DNA of 64,000 bases from Pycnopodia helianthoides (taxonomy: Eukaryota > Echinodermata > Asteroidea > Forcipulatida > Asteriidae), in assembly GCA_032158295.1 (NCBI GenBank), contig CM063264.1, positions 744,001 through 808,000 of the forward strand, read 5' to 3'. A model generated the notes under the pieces. It had not been told where the DNA came from and searched no databases. It was given only the letters and a program-made list of their open reading frames with translations. How positions within the stretch are numbered: the stretch's first letter is position 1; every line of letters starts with the position of its first letter. Shown piece after piece: positions 36,080 through 46,733 of this stretch. Made by a program: the position numbers and the translations under genes.

Positions 36080-37160
36080 GAAACCAGACACCCCTCTGGC
36101 TGACACCATGCGGAGAACTCTGATGATTACTAAACAAACATGCACCAGTCCCTGACCAATCGGCACCTGATTCAAGTTCATAGAGCAATGACGCAACTAA
36201 TGTTGAGTCACTTACAAGCCCAGGCCAAGTCTGGTCACAAACTCGGTTCAATCATACAATTTTCCTTCCTCCATAATTCAATTTGATCTTTTTTTCAATA
36301 TTATGGGTCGGTGGGTCCAAAGAAATAACTGAAAATCAAATTTAGTTTGTATTTAAAATAATAGGGAACAAAATTTACAAGCGAAAAGGAAAAAGAAGAA
36401 AAAAGGAAAAAAAAGCTGGCAAAGCCAGGAAAAGCCATTGAAAACTACTGATGTTGGAGACCTTTGATCTAAAATATAAACGTAATTTGAGGTGTTACTT
36501 TGTTCTTCAGTGTAAAGGTGGTGAATAAGATATACATGTATTAATAAGTCATTCAATTCAAAATCAAAATTTGGGGTGGGTGGTAGGGTCAAAACAATTT
36601 AGAAAGAAAACAAGTCAATTTTTGTAACATTGAATATTCTGAATGGCCTCTAAGTATTCAAATGAGTTAAATGTAGTTTCCTTCACACTTAGACCCAATT
36701 CCATAAATCTGGTTAGCACCGACAAAATTGCAAATTTTCTGCTCAGCACACAAATTTACTTAGCAATAGGGCCTAGATGTTTTGTTTTATTCATTAAAAT
36801 AATACACTGTCCATTGTACTAAATGAAAGATAAAGAAATGATGCCCGCAAACATGCACCCAGTTTCTTTTACATTGTATGCTACAACGATGGAAGGGGCG
36901 GCTCCCAATTTGCCTTGAAGGTTAAACTGGAAACCATGAAAACACCGCGGGAAATGCCCCATTAAAATGGTGCCCCCTCAAAGCAGGCAAATTTATTAGC
37001 TTGTTGACCTTTCTGACCTGAGTGAGACAATGAACCATCTTGTCTGCAAAGCAATGAATTTAAAAGTACTTTTCTATATTTGAAAGAACTTTGAGTTTAA
37101 AGGTAGAGGGCATAGTTACTTTCGTCAACATAAAGCACCTGATGTATGGGCAAAATTTAA
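36080..37160. other. Intergenic stretch, no gene seen
   Basis: No supported gene. A degenerate relative of the F8 fold-back ends (ACCCAATTCCATAAATCTGG … ACTTAGCAATAGGGCC) is at about 36690-36775. Confidence 0.45.
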
Positions 37161-37164
37161 AAAA

Positions 37165-37390
37165 AAAAGAAACAATAAAAGTCACATTGAAAGTTTCAGC
37201 TGAATACAGCGTAAATACTTGCTGAGAAAACAGCAAGAAACTGTCATGGTATTTTCACAAGAACTTTGAATCCAACCACTTTCAGGGAGGTGACAGTGGG
37301 TAGGGTACCAACTGCATTTCTGGCCACAGCATTCGAGAATAGACACTAATGAACCCTCAGAAATCTGAGAATTGATCCATGCATGAAGCG
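37165..37390 (+). mobile_element. Dispersed repeat family F6, copy 2
   Basis: It matches 1475-1685 with motifs AATAAAAGTCAC, GCTGAGAAAACAGCAAGAAA and GAGGTGACAGTGGGTA, and ends ATCCATGCATGA. It lacks the distal half present in copy 1. Confidence 0.6.
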
Positions 37391-37567
37391 TTTCTCAGAT
37401 TCAAATATTATTATACAAATTATCCAAATCATATTAACTCAAAGGTATCCTTTCTCACAATATTAAGTTCATAAAAACTATCAACAGCTGCAGTGCTTCT
37501 CACCAAATAAGTTTTCTATGGTAATTTATTTTTGGAATATTTACCAATCTACATGTATGACCCTACT

Positions 37568-37918
37568 TTTAAAGGAACATTACAGAATTGGTTTCTGCTA
37601 CAAAACAGTTGCTGGCAGTGCAAGCACTTTATGCAATCCACCATATACATAAACTGACAAACCTGTAGAAGTTTGAGATCGATCGACCATCTGGGTCACA
37701 AGAAAATAGTGAAAAAACGATTACACATTTGCATGAAATCACATAGATTCAACAAATGAATAAAACGCTCACTGAGCGATAAACTCCAATCGGAAAATTA
37801 GTTAAGGATGTTTTCTACTATCATCATCATTAGACCGTGTAAGTTTTATGTAAATCTGTGATCAAAAAGTATATTTTACAAGTTTTTTTCTTACCAATTC
37901 TATAATGTTCCTTTAAAG
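37568..37918 (-). mobile_element. TTAA-flanked MITE, family F1, internally deleted
   Basis: Both ends are present (AGGAACATTACAGAATTGG; ATTCTATAATGTTCCT) in TTAA context. About 45 bp around TTCATTTCTCATCAAATATG is missing from the body, so it is shorter than its sisters. Confidence 0.82.
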
Positions 37919-37929
37919 GTGTATTTTGA

Positions 37930-38175
37930 GATCTATGCACATTGACATGGTGGTGGGTTCTTCCCTGCCTTCACCTCTTGTGACCCCAATTCAAATACTG
38001 AACCGGAGACCAGATCGGGTTTTCAGTCCCTTCCTGATTGCATGTGTTTTCCCTGTTCTGCTTCTGGGTTTTCCTCCCACCCACATCTAAAACTGACATT
38101 TCTTCATCATCTTTTTATCTTCAGGCCTACGGGTCATAGTGCTACTTACTTTGGAGGGTTCCCTTAATACTTCAT
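37930..38175 (+). mobile_element. SINE-B, forward orientation
   Basis: It shares GGGTTTTCAGTCCCTTCCTG, CCCACATCTAAAACTGAC and TTCAGGCCTACGGGTCA with 31945-32180 (inverted). The tRNA-like head is badly decayed. Confidence 0.6.
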
Positions 38176-38854
38176 TTCATTACCCAGTGTTGTCCAGAGA
38201 TTTTGAAGTAGCAGGTGAACAAATTTAAGTAGCCGGTTTTGTCAAAGGTTTGAAATGAACGAGTGCGTACAGCAAAGTGTTGTCCTTTCGGCGTGGGGCA
38301 CTTCTGGACAACACTGAAATACCAGAAAGTCAACCTTACATCCTCCCTACTGGTCGAAGACTGTCAGTGAAGATGGAAGGTTTATGATTATCGCAACTAG
38401 AAATAGCAAAGAAAACTTCATTGTTTGTTTTCCTGAACTGAATCGACTCAAAAAACAACCTACTAGGTTTTAGTTCAATAAAAGTTACTACAGTACATTT
38501 ACCAGAAGTAAAATATCAATTTATTTAATTCAATATTTCTTGCATTATTTTCATATATATTTGAACTTCCCACTGGCCATGCTGGTAATTAACCGAATGA
38601 CCCAATGCTAAACCAAAATCATGCCTTAATACATGCAATACCAACGTTCATGAGGGGAACCTTTCCTAACCCTAGAATCACAAGAATTAAAAAAAAGTGC
38701 TACTTATGACTAGTACTACTAGTAGTACACTTTAAAAAAAAATTATTAATAATAATATTTTGTTAATGTGGACTCTGGAGCCTGGACGAAGGACGATCGA
38801 GGAAAGGGAAGACATACAACAAAAAACAATGATACATCGGCAACTGAACTTAAA

Positions 38855-38900
38855 TTTAAAACAGAAACCATGACATGGATGGTTTCTGTTTTTAAGTTGT
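38855..38900. repeat. Perfect 14-bp-arm hairpin
   Basis: AAAACAGAAACCAT and ATGGTTTCTGTTTT are separated by a 7-nt loop. Flanking TTAAATT and TTAAGTT partly extend the stem. Confidence 0.75.
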
Positions 38901-39694
38901 CATTGAGTGTGACAACTATCGCGACCGTACTCAACTAATGTGCTTTAATACTCACCATGGTAAATCTTTGTAAAAAAATACAGACATTCATTCATTCATT
39001 CATTCACAGTCACTGGCTGGATGAAACCATGGAGGATTCCTTCCTCTGATGAAAGAATCTCTTTAATGAAACAGTCAATGACTTCAATTCATGACTTCGA
39101 CTCAACCATGTCAACAAACGCTATTTTATCGAACGTTCTCCTACCTTTTTGCAGCATTTTCCTAGCTTCGGCGAATGCTTCACCACTCGCTCATTGGTAG
39201 CTTCGGCAAATTCGTCTTTTCAATTTGTCACGATCGGTGAGGAAAACAAAATGGTGATCTATTCGCCAAATATCAGAACACAGTAAACGTTAACTTCCCG
39301 AACGAACGAACGAACGGGGGAAGCCAAAAAATTAATAAGGCATACAACTTTCACTAGCAGTCTTGTACATGTATACTCTCAGTGAAATACGAATTGCAAA
39401 TTGAATAATTGTATGGGAACCAGTCTTTTCTTTGTGACCTTTAACCTAAAATCAAACGCCCGAATGGCCACGCCCATAAATTGACTAATTGCTTCTTCCC
39501 TTGTGTCCTTTTCAAATAATTGAAGGACATGCACGTCACAGTCCAATTTGTTCGTTGAGGGCGGCATACACACCATTTACAGGCATACTTTATTTTTTTA
39601 TTTTTTTTAAAACCCTTTTTGATATGCAAATAACTTTTAGGAAAAACGATATCAATTATTCACGGCCAAAGTTTTAATGAACATGATCTGAAAA

Positions 39695-40303
39695 TTAAAG
39701 GAACATAACAGAATTGGTAGGAAAAAAACTTGTAAAATATACTTTTTGATCACAGATTTACATAAAACTTACACAGTCTAATGATGATGATAGTAGAAAA
39801 CATCCCTTGAAATATTTCTGTCTGAAATGCCATAGGCCTATTTGATGAGAAATAAACTAGTTTTCCGATTGGAGTTTATTGCTCAGTGAGCATTTTATTC
39901 ATTTGTTGAATCTATATGATTTCAATCAAAATGTGTAATCGTTTTTTCACTATTAATTTTCTTGTGACTCAGAAGGCCCATCGATCTCAAACTTCTACAG
40001 GTTTGTCAGTTTATGTATATGGTGGATAACATAAAGTGCTTACACTGGGTTACGAGAAAATAGTGAAAAACCGATTACACATTTGCGTGAAATCATATAG
40101 ATTCAACAAATGAATAAACTGCTCACTGAGCGATAAACTCCAATCGGAAAATTAGTTTATTCATTTCTCATCAAATATGGCATTTCAGACAGAAATATTT
40201 CAATGGATGTTTTCTACTATCCTCATCATTAGACCATGTAAGTTTTATGTAAATCTGTGATCAAAAGTATTTTTCTTACCAATTCTGTAATGTTCCTTTA
40301 ATG
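39695..40303. mobile_element. Palindrome of two head-to-head F1 MITE copies
   Basis: The left copy (39697 to ~40047) reads AGGAACATAACAGAATTGGT onward but stops before its own right end. A second copy in opposite orientation follows from ~40048 to 40302, ending CAATTCTGTAATGTTCCT-TTAA. The left ~270 bp and the right ~255 bp are inverted complements separated by about 70-80 bp. Outer borders are TTAA on both sides, so the compound could have moved or inserted as one unit. Confidence 0.82.
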
Positions 40304-40304
40304 A

Positions 40305-41255
40305 CCCAAATTAAATCACTTCAGTGTATGGGTGGGTAACACACAACCAATTGTCCTTATCCCCGATGCAAATTTAAAGAGGAAGGGAAAGGACCAATTC
40401 AATTTTGCGATGTTCTAATTTTTCAATAATAGAATCCTCAGGTGAGTAGGGAAACAACCAAAACAGCCCCGTACAAAAATGTAGAGACCCATTTTTCTCA
40501 GAGTGATGTCATCAGATGTTTGGGTTGTTGACAAATTTTGCACTGAAAGGGTATCGAATACAATTGCATTTTACACCATTTTAACGCGAGGTTAGAGACT
40601 TTTAATTTTTTTCCCCCACTCATTTAAGGACTCTATCTTTTGGAGTACATCACAAAATTGAAATGGTCATTTCTCTTGCTCTTTAACATCAATTATAAGA
40701 AATTTAACCAAAAAACAGCCAGCTCAATTTTCCACTGTTTTTTATTGAGACGCCATTGTTACAAGATACAGAGACAGTTCTACAACACGTTACCTTTAAA
40801 GACAATAGACATTAATAATTTTATTTATGAAGTCAAAAGAATATTTCCCAGCTTAGAATATTACAGGGGAAACTATTTTTTTCATTGTTATATCACACCT
40901 TTTGTATATGATAAAGCAAAGATGCGATCGACCCCAAAAAACTAACATGAACAAAACAAAAATAGCATTTTGTCTTTGTACAGTTATTTTGATATTTTCA
41001 TAAAAAGCACCAAACTTACATAATTCTTTACACCATCAAATAATTTAAATTCCATTTTTCACTTGAAATACTAGAATCTCTTTTTTACCACAAAAATGAA
41101 TACCTGTCCAGTAAATGTAAAAAATTTATGTGTTAAGAGCTTTTTCAGTAATCAAAGGTCAAAGTTTAAAAACTAAATATTTAAAAGTTTGTAAAGAGTT
41201 TTTATTTTATTTTAAGTTTACTGAGTCTGTTCTGGTTCCTTTAGGAAGGTCAGTT
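40305..41255. other. Intergenic stretch, no gene seen
   Basis: AT-rich. A 101-codon open frame at 40640-40945 has an unremarkable Lys/Phe/Tyr-rich composition typical of AT-rich non-coding DNA, and I do not call it a gene. Confidence 0.45.
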
Positions 41256-41257
41256 CA

Positions 41258-41453
41258 GGGGCCCATTTCATAGAGCTGCTTAAGCACAAAAAGTAGCTAA
41301 GCACAACAAAATTAAGCTTACCAGAATAAGGTTACCAGCCAAAATACTATGTCACATGTACAACATGTGACTGGTATCCTGCTCATTTCTACTTAGCAGA
41401 CAATCATTAGGCAATATTTTTTGCCTAAGCAGCTCTATGAAATTGGGGCCTGG
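41258..41453. mobile_element. Fold-back MITE, family F8, full copy
   Basis: GGGGCCCATTTCATAGAGCT…TTAAGCA on the left and TGCCTAAGCAGCTCTATGAA…TTGGGGCC on the right are ~28-bp inverted ends. It is about 195 bp in total, with inner motif GTTACCAGCC. Relatives are at 50677-50805 (truncated) and 56117-56287. Confidence 0.8.
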
Positions 41454-41479
41454 CAGTCTGCATGTAGGTTATCATTTAA

Positions 41480-41800
41480 GCTAAACAACCATCAAATCAG
41501 CTTGCTCGACACCAAAGCCAGCCAGTCAACCAGCCAGTCTACTTCCCTGCCAACCAGTAAGGCAGCCAAACTACCTGACCACCAACCTCTGGCCAAACTA
41601 CCTCCAAACATAAGTTAACTGGCCAAACGGCTCCCAACATCAGCAAACTGGCCAAACTCTCTGCCACCGGCATGCCTTCAAAGCTATAATGCATTCAACC
41701 GGTGGCCAAATATCACCTACCAACAAACCAACCAGCCAAACAGCTACCCAGGAGCCAACCTAGAAGCCAACCACCAAAGTCCACCAGCCAGCTAGTGGCT
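41480..41800 (+). repeat. Degenerate CCA-rich simple repeat
   Basis: An irregular run of AACCAGCCA, GCCAAACTACC and CCAACC motifs. It gives spurious open frames rich in Ser, Gln and Pro. No regular period. Confidence 0.6.
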
Positions 41801-42602
41801 TTCTTAATTGTAAGATTATATTACATATTACAAAGAAATGGCAAAGAGGGAAACATTGTGGCTCGTTTAAACCAATCAAATCTTTAAATCTAATAAAAAT
41901 TCAAATGTTAAGCAGAAAATAACTCTTCTAAAATAACTTGATCTATTAAGCCCCGCCCACATGTTCATGTAACTAAGAGCAACACAAGAGTTGCTTGATA
42001 TGTGTGCTTGACAGGTGCCTCAACACACATAATGACTTTGGGTTGCCAGGCAAAGATGTGATTGGTCAGTGCACCATGAGGTGGGGCTTAATAAACTTAA
42101 TGAACATTCATCAAAAAGATTAAACCATTTTTTAAAGTCGATCTTTAATTGTCTTTAGTTTGATTATTTTACATGATAACTAGCCTACTATGGTACTGTC
42201 AAATATTACATTTAAATAAAAGTCAAAAATATACTTCAGACAATATTTCAAAAGCCACAAAACAAACATAATTACAGGGAAATAAAAAGAATAAACAAAA
42301 TATGAAAAATGAGTATATTCCTTTAAATATTCAACTTTAACACCTAAGAAAGCATTGTAAGAAACCCTGCAACGAATTGATATAAAGTATACAGAAGTAG
42401 TTGATAATTATTTCAAAAAATGTTAGTAAAAGATAACATTTAAAGCAACCCAAGAGGATGGGGTATCTTTAGTGATGTGTTTGAAGCAAAGAGTCTGTTT
42501 GGATAAAGTACTTGTTTTTTTTCTCCTTACAAGTCAAATCTTTGGACTTATAACCACCCCCCCCCCCCCGCCAAAAAAAAAAAAATACTAATAGTTATAA
42601 AT

Positions 42603-42634
<32 letters not shown>

Positions 42635-42890
42635 CCTTCATGAACCTGCGAAAGTGGTCTTCATATTTTTCATGGTTAGAACAAACTGATTAAAACACAA
42701 AAGGTAACATCAACAGACAGTGATTCTACGATACAATTTTATCAATGATTTAAATGGTATAATTGGGCAAAAAAAACAATTTGTAAATTTGTTGTTTGGT
42801 TGGACAAAATTTCATGATCATTTGAGTTACTGGGCAAGTGCAAGGAAACAGCAATAGAAAATGCTGAACAAGCCATAGCCCTGGCCTTAG
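41801..42890. other. Intergenic stretch with C/A composite tract
   Basis: No gene seen. At about 42547-42632 a C-run is followed by A-runs and AAAT repeats, the same composite arrangement seen at 21737, 28700 and 59430. Confidence 0.45.
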
Positions 42891-43485
42891 TAAGAGCTTT
42901 AACCCTAGCCAGAGCCTTAACCCTAGCCAAGAGCCTTAACCCTAGCCAAGAGCCTTAACCCTAGCCACAGCCACAGCCTTAGCACTACCAGAGCCTTAAC
43001 CCTAGTCAAAGCCAGAGTCTTATTACTAGCCAGAGCCTTAACCCTAGCCAGAGCCTTAACCCTAGCCAGAGCCTTAACCCTAGCCAAAGCCGTAACCCTA
43101 GTCAAAACCAGAGTCTTAGTACTAGCCAGAGCATTAACCCTAGCCAGAGCCTTAACCCTAGCCAAGAGCCTTAACCCTAGCCACAGCCACAGCCCTACCA
43201 GAGCCTTAACCCTAGTCAAAACCAGAGTCTTAGTACTAGCCAGAGCCTTAACCCTAGCCAGAGCCTTAACCCTAGCCAGAGCCTTAACCCTAGCCAGAGC
43301 CTTAACCCTAGCCAGAGCCTTAACCCTAGCCAGAGCCTTAACCCTAGCCAGAGCCTTAAACCTAGCCAGAGCCTTAACCCTAGCCAGAGCCTTAACCCTA
43401 GTCAAAACCAGAGTCTAAGTACTAGTCAGAGCCTTAACCCTAGCCATAGCCTTAACCCTAGCCAGAGCCTTAACCTTTAGCCATA
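42891..43485 (+). repeat. 18-bp minisatellite, CCCTAGCCAGAGCCTTAA, ~30 copies
   Basis: The unit CCCTAGCCAGAGCCTTAA (18 bp) is interrupted by variant blocks CAGAGTCTTAGTACTAGC and CCACAGCCACAGC that recur about every 130-160 bp, giving higher-order structure. Because the period is a multiple of three, a 160-codon open frame appears on the - strand. It is low-complexity and has no gene context. Confidence 0.93.
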
Positions 43486-46250
43486 GTAAATGCCAGTTTT
43501 AAAAAGGCTTCATTTCCCAGTGTCTTACCACCAGACACCATCGGCAGTACTTTGAAAATCAATGTTTTAAATATTCAGTTTAAAAACCACCATTTCATCG
43601 GCGGAAACTTTGCGTCCAAGGTAGTTTGTCTTAGTCTGTAGACCAGGCATAGCCCCCATTTATAAAAAAGTACAAAATATAGAGTTAAATAGTTTCACCT
43701 AATTTGAGGGCATATTTTTTCTACAACGCCTACAGGATAATATTAAACACAAGTACGACAGGTCTATTATATACATACAAAATCTTGTACACACTCATGC
43801 AAGTTAGTCTACGGTTCCAAGAACAAAATAACACCCAAGACGTCTTGAGGAGGATGTACAGATGGCTCAACAGATAAACCTACAGTTTCTCTATTGTAAA
43901 GTACGAGTACAAGTAGTATATAAGTACATTGATTTTCAAATGTTTGTGTAATTAGATTATTTACCTTATTTACCAACAAGTTGCTTCTAATTTCTAGTTA
44001 ACAATTTTCATAATTTCCTTTCTGATCTTTCTCAGGTGTTTGAATATTGATATTTTCAACTTGCGTTTCCCAACCAAAAATCTGAGAGATTTTGTATTGT
44101 TATTTTCTGTTCTCTTCAACCATTAGTATATTCAATTGATCACACAGCCTGTACATAAACCACCCCTTTTTTTTACACAAATGGAACCTTCCAACGTATG
44201 AGGTATTTATGGAGGATAGTCACAAGAACTCTGTTTAACGGGGGTGTCAGCTTCTCATCTTTATTTGTTCTTTTTTTTCTTCACTTTGTGTGTGTGCCGA
44301 ATCGTGAAAAATTCCATTCCTGTATCTCACAAAAAATCATAAAAAATATTTGTTGAAAGATAAAATCTACAAAGCCTCAACAATTATTACCAATGTACAC
44401 TGATAACGCTACTACTTTTAACTTTATGTGTAAAACACATTTTTCTCTGTAAAAGATTATAATTAATAATTATTCATAAAAAAATGTTCCACAGCTCATC
44501 AATATGCAGAATATTTAACACATTATGCAGATTTTAAAGCACACTACCACAGCCAACATGAGAGCACTAACCCTTCAACTGTCCACTCGCTACCTCGTCA
44601 ATAATTTAAGTCAAAATACTGGAACTGTAAAGTACTTTTTTTTCTTCAAATTTGTGAATCAGGAATGATTTTAGTTCGAATGTCAAAAGCTGCATCTTAG
44701 GATATATTCCTCGAAACAACAACAATCTTCCATCTTCGTATTCTAGTGACTTAAAGTCTGAGTCAGATAGTGACATCATCACAAAAAGCAAGCATCCATT
44801 TTGGACGACCAACCACCAAAAGATTGACAGTTATTTGTGTCAGACAAAATGCCTACAATATACACTAGTCTTCACATACATTCTACTTTCTTGATCTCAA
44901 CAGCTGTTTTCTGCAAGAAGTTCTACGAACTGTTCACAACATCAGCCGACGAAACACATTTTCCAACAGTGCTGTCTTTATTTATATGCACAATAAGCCA
45001 ATGAAATTAACCCAGGCCTGCATCACACTCCTTTCCTGACCAATCACTGTTGTTGGTTCAGGCGACTAGCCAAAAGTCAACAATAAGAAGCCTACTCATT
45101 GGTCCAATCACAACTGCCTAATATGTAAATTTTTATCGACCACCCAATCAAAGTCATTTATGCTAAATCTATTCTTCTGGCCCAAGCATATAATCCTCAT
45201 GAAAGACTGGCATTTTTTGTTCCCTTCTTGGCAGCATCCCTCACAAAATTTCCAAGACGTGACCGAGGTAGAACACAGATAAATCGTTTTGTTTTCAAAA
45301 AGCATTCTGGGAAAATAATGCAATTTTTTTTTGTTTTCAAGAAAATCAAAAGGAAAGAAACAAAAAAAATGTTCCAACCCTGATATCATTGTTACCATGT
45401 TTAATGGCCCCTCACTCAGGATATGAAACGACTACAGCATAAGTACCTGTGAGTATGTAACATTTGGGTCACTTTTATCCATGGCACAGGGCCACTTAAA
45501 TACATAATTTTGCTTCCATTTTTTTCCCAGAACGTTGACAACACCACAGCAATTATTTTTTTCAAGATAAATATTTTTTTACAGAGATGCGAAACTTGAT
45601 ACAACAGTTTTACCCTAATACACACATCTTACAGTAATTCTACACCGGAATAAAAAAGGAGAAGCAAAAGTTATGTTTGCTAACATGTTGTTTACTTTTA
45701 AATTGTACATGTTCTCTTACGATGAGTTTAATGTTCAAGTGTCCAAAATATGCAGATTTCAATTATATGCTACCACTGTGTTCATTTCCGAGCCTTGTTC
45801 AACTACGAATCGGTCAAGCTGTGCAATACTGTACAAGCAAAATGCTTTAAACTACAAGGCCATTTCAGCAATATCCGACATTCTTAATGTTCCTTAACTT
45901 TATTTTTGTTTTCTTTAAAATTTTTATCCCTGTTGTAGTTTTCAAGAGAATTATTTACATTATCTTTCTTTTAACTTTCTATGATAGTTCTGGAGGGGTA
46001 AATGTACAAAATTAAACCGTGAGTCGTCATCATATGTTCTTAATATCTCAATACAAAGTTTCGGCCATGTCCAAAATGGCAGCTATGGCTAGGGCTATCG
46101 CTGATTGCCACATCATCATGCATTGAAGTAAAGGACAACCTTACCAACACCCTTAGCAACAGTCATAGCTGTAGCCGCAGCCACCAATTCGAATACCGCC
46201 TCACGTTTTGAGGAACCATGTTTGTATTAAAAAAACAAAGAAACCATGAA
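43486..46250. other. Intergenic stretch 3' of TSPAN-C, no gene seen
   Basis: No exon, tRNA or transposon end that I can support in this 2.7 kb. Sequence is AT-rich and looks single-copy within the window. Confidence 0.5.
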
Positions 46251-46325
46251 GCACGCCCTCTGGAGGCCATAATGAGACAGGCACTCAGCACGCCCTCTGG
46301 AGGCCATAATGAGACAGGCACTCAG
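46251..46325 (+). repeat. Exact 37-bp tandem duplication
   Basis: GCACGCCCTCTGGAGGCCAT followed by AATGAGACAGGCACTCA is present twice without a mismatch, indicating a very recent duplication. Confidence 0.9.
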
Positions 46326-46637
46326 TACTGTATAATATAATTCTGTTGTCTCATCTGGAACCTTGCTTATCTACAAAAACTTCTAAAATCCAAACTTTTT
46401 ACAGATTTTGTTTACGTACGTACTTTGTATACACCAGGAAATACATTAAATGTCGTTAAAATCGCAAGGAAATCAAAAACTGACATAACATTTACCTTAC
46501 TGTTTGGACAAAACCTGGGGATATTCTAATGGAGTCAATGAATCCGACTGAAACAATTGTGTTGATTATTATTTTTCTAGTTAATACGGAAACTTAGCTG
46601 AAATGTTATGGAACTCTCAAGCCAAGCATACTTCACA

Positions 46638-46643
46638 TTTTAT
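46638..46643 (-). promoter_or_regulatory. Candidate polyadenylation signal of TSPAN-C
   Basis: TTTATT on the + strand gives AATAAA on the transcribed strand, about 90 nt after the TSPAN-C stop codon. Confidence 0.5.
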
Positions 46644-46733
46644 TTTCAAAAACTGCTGACGAAACTGATGATCCGATGACATTGAACTGTTGAGCTAGCT
46701 AGAGCTGTCTGACTAAATACCACAGAATTCAGT

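Noticed and set aside
40640..40945. 101-codon frame MEYITKLKW…
   Set aside because: AT-driven amino-acid composition, no recognisable motif and no splice context.
42923..43405. 160-codon frame repeating the peptide ARVKAL on the - strand
   Set aside because: It is a direct product of the 18-bp tandem repeat. No start context, splice sites or neighbours suggest a gene.
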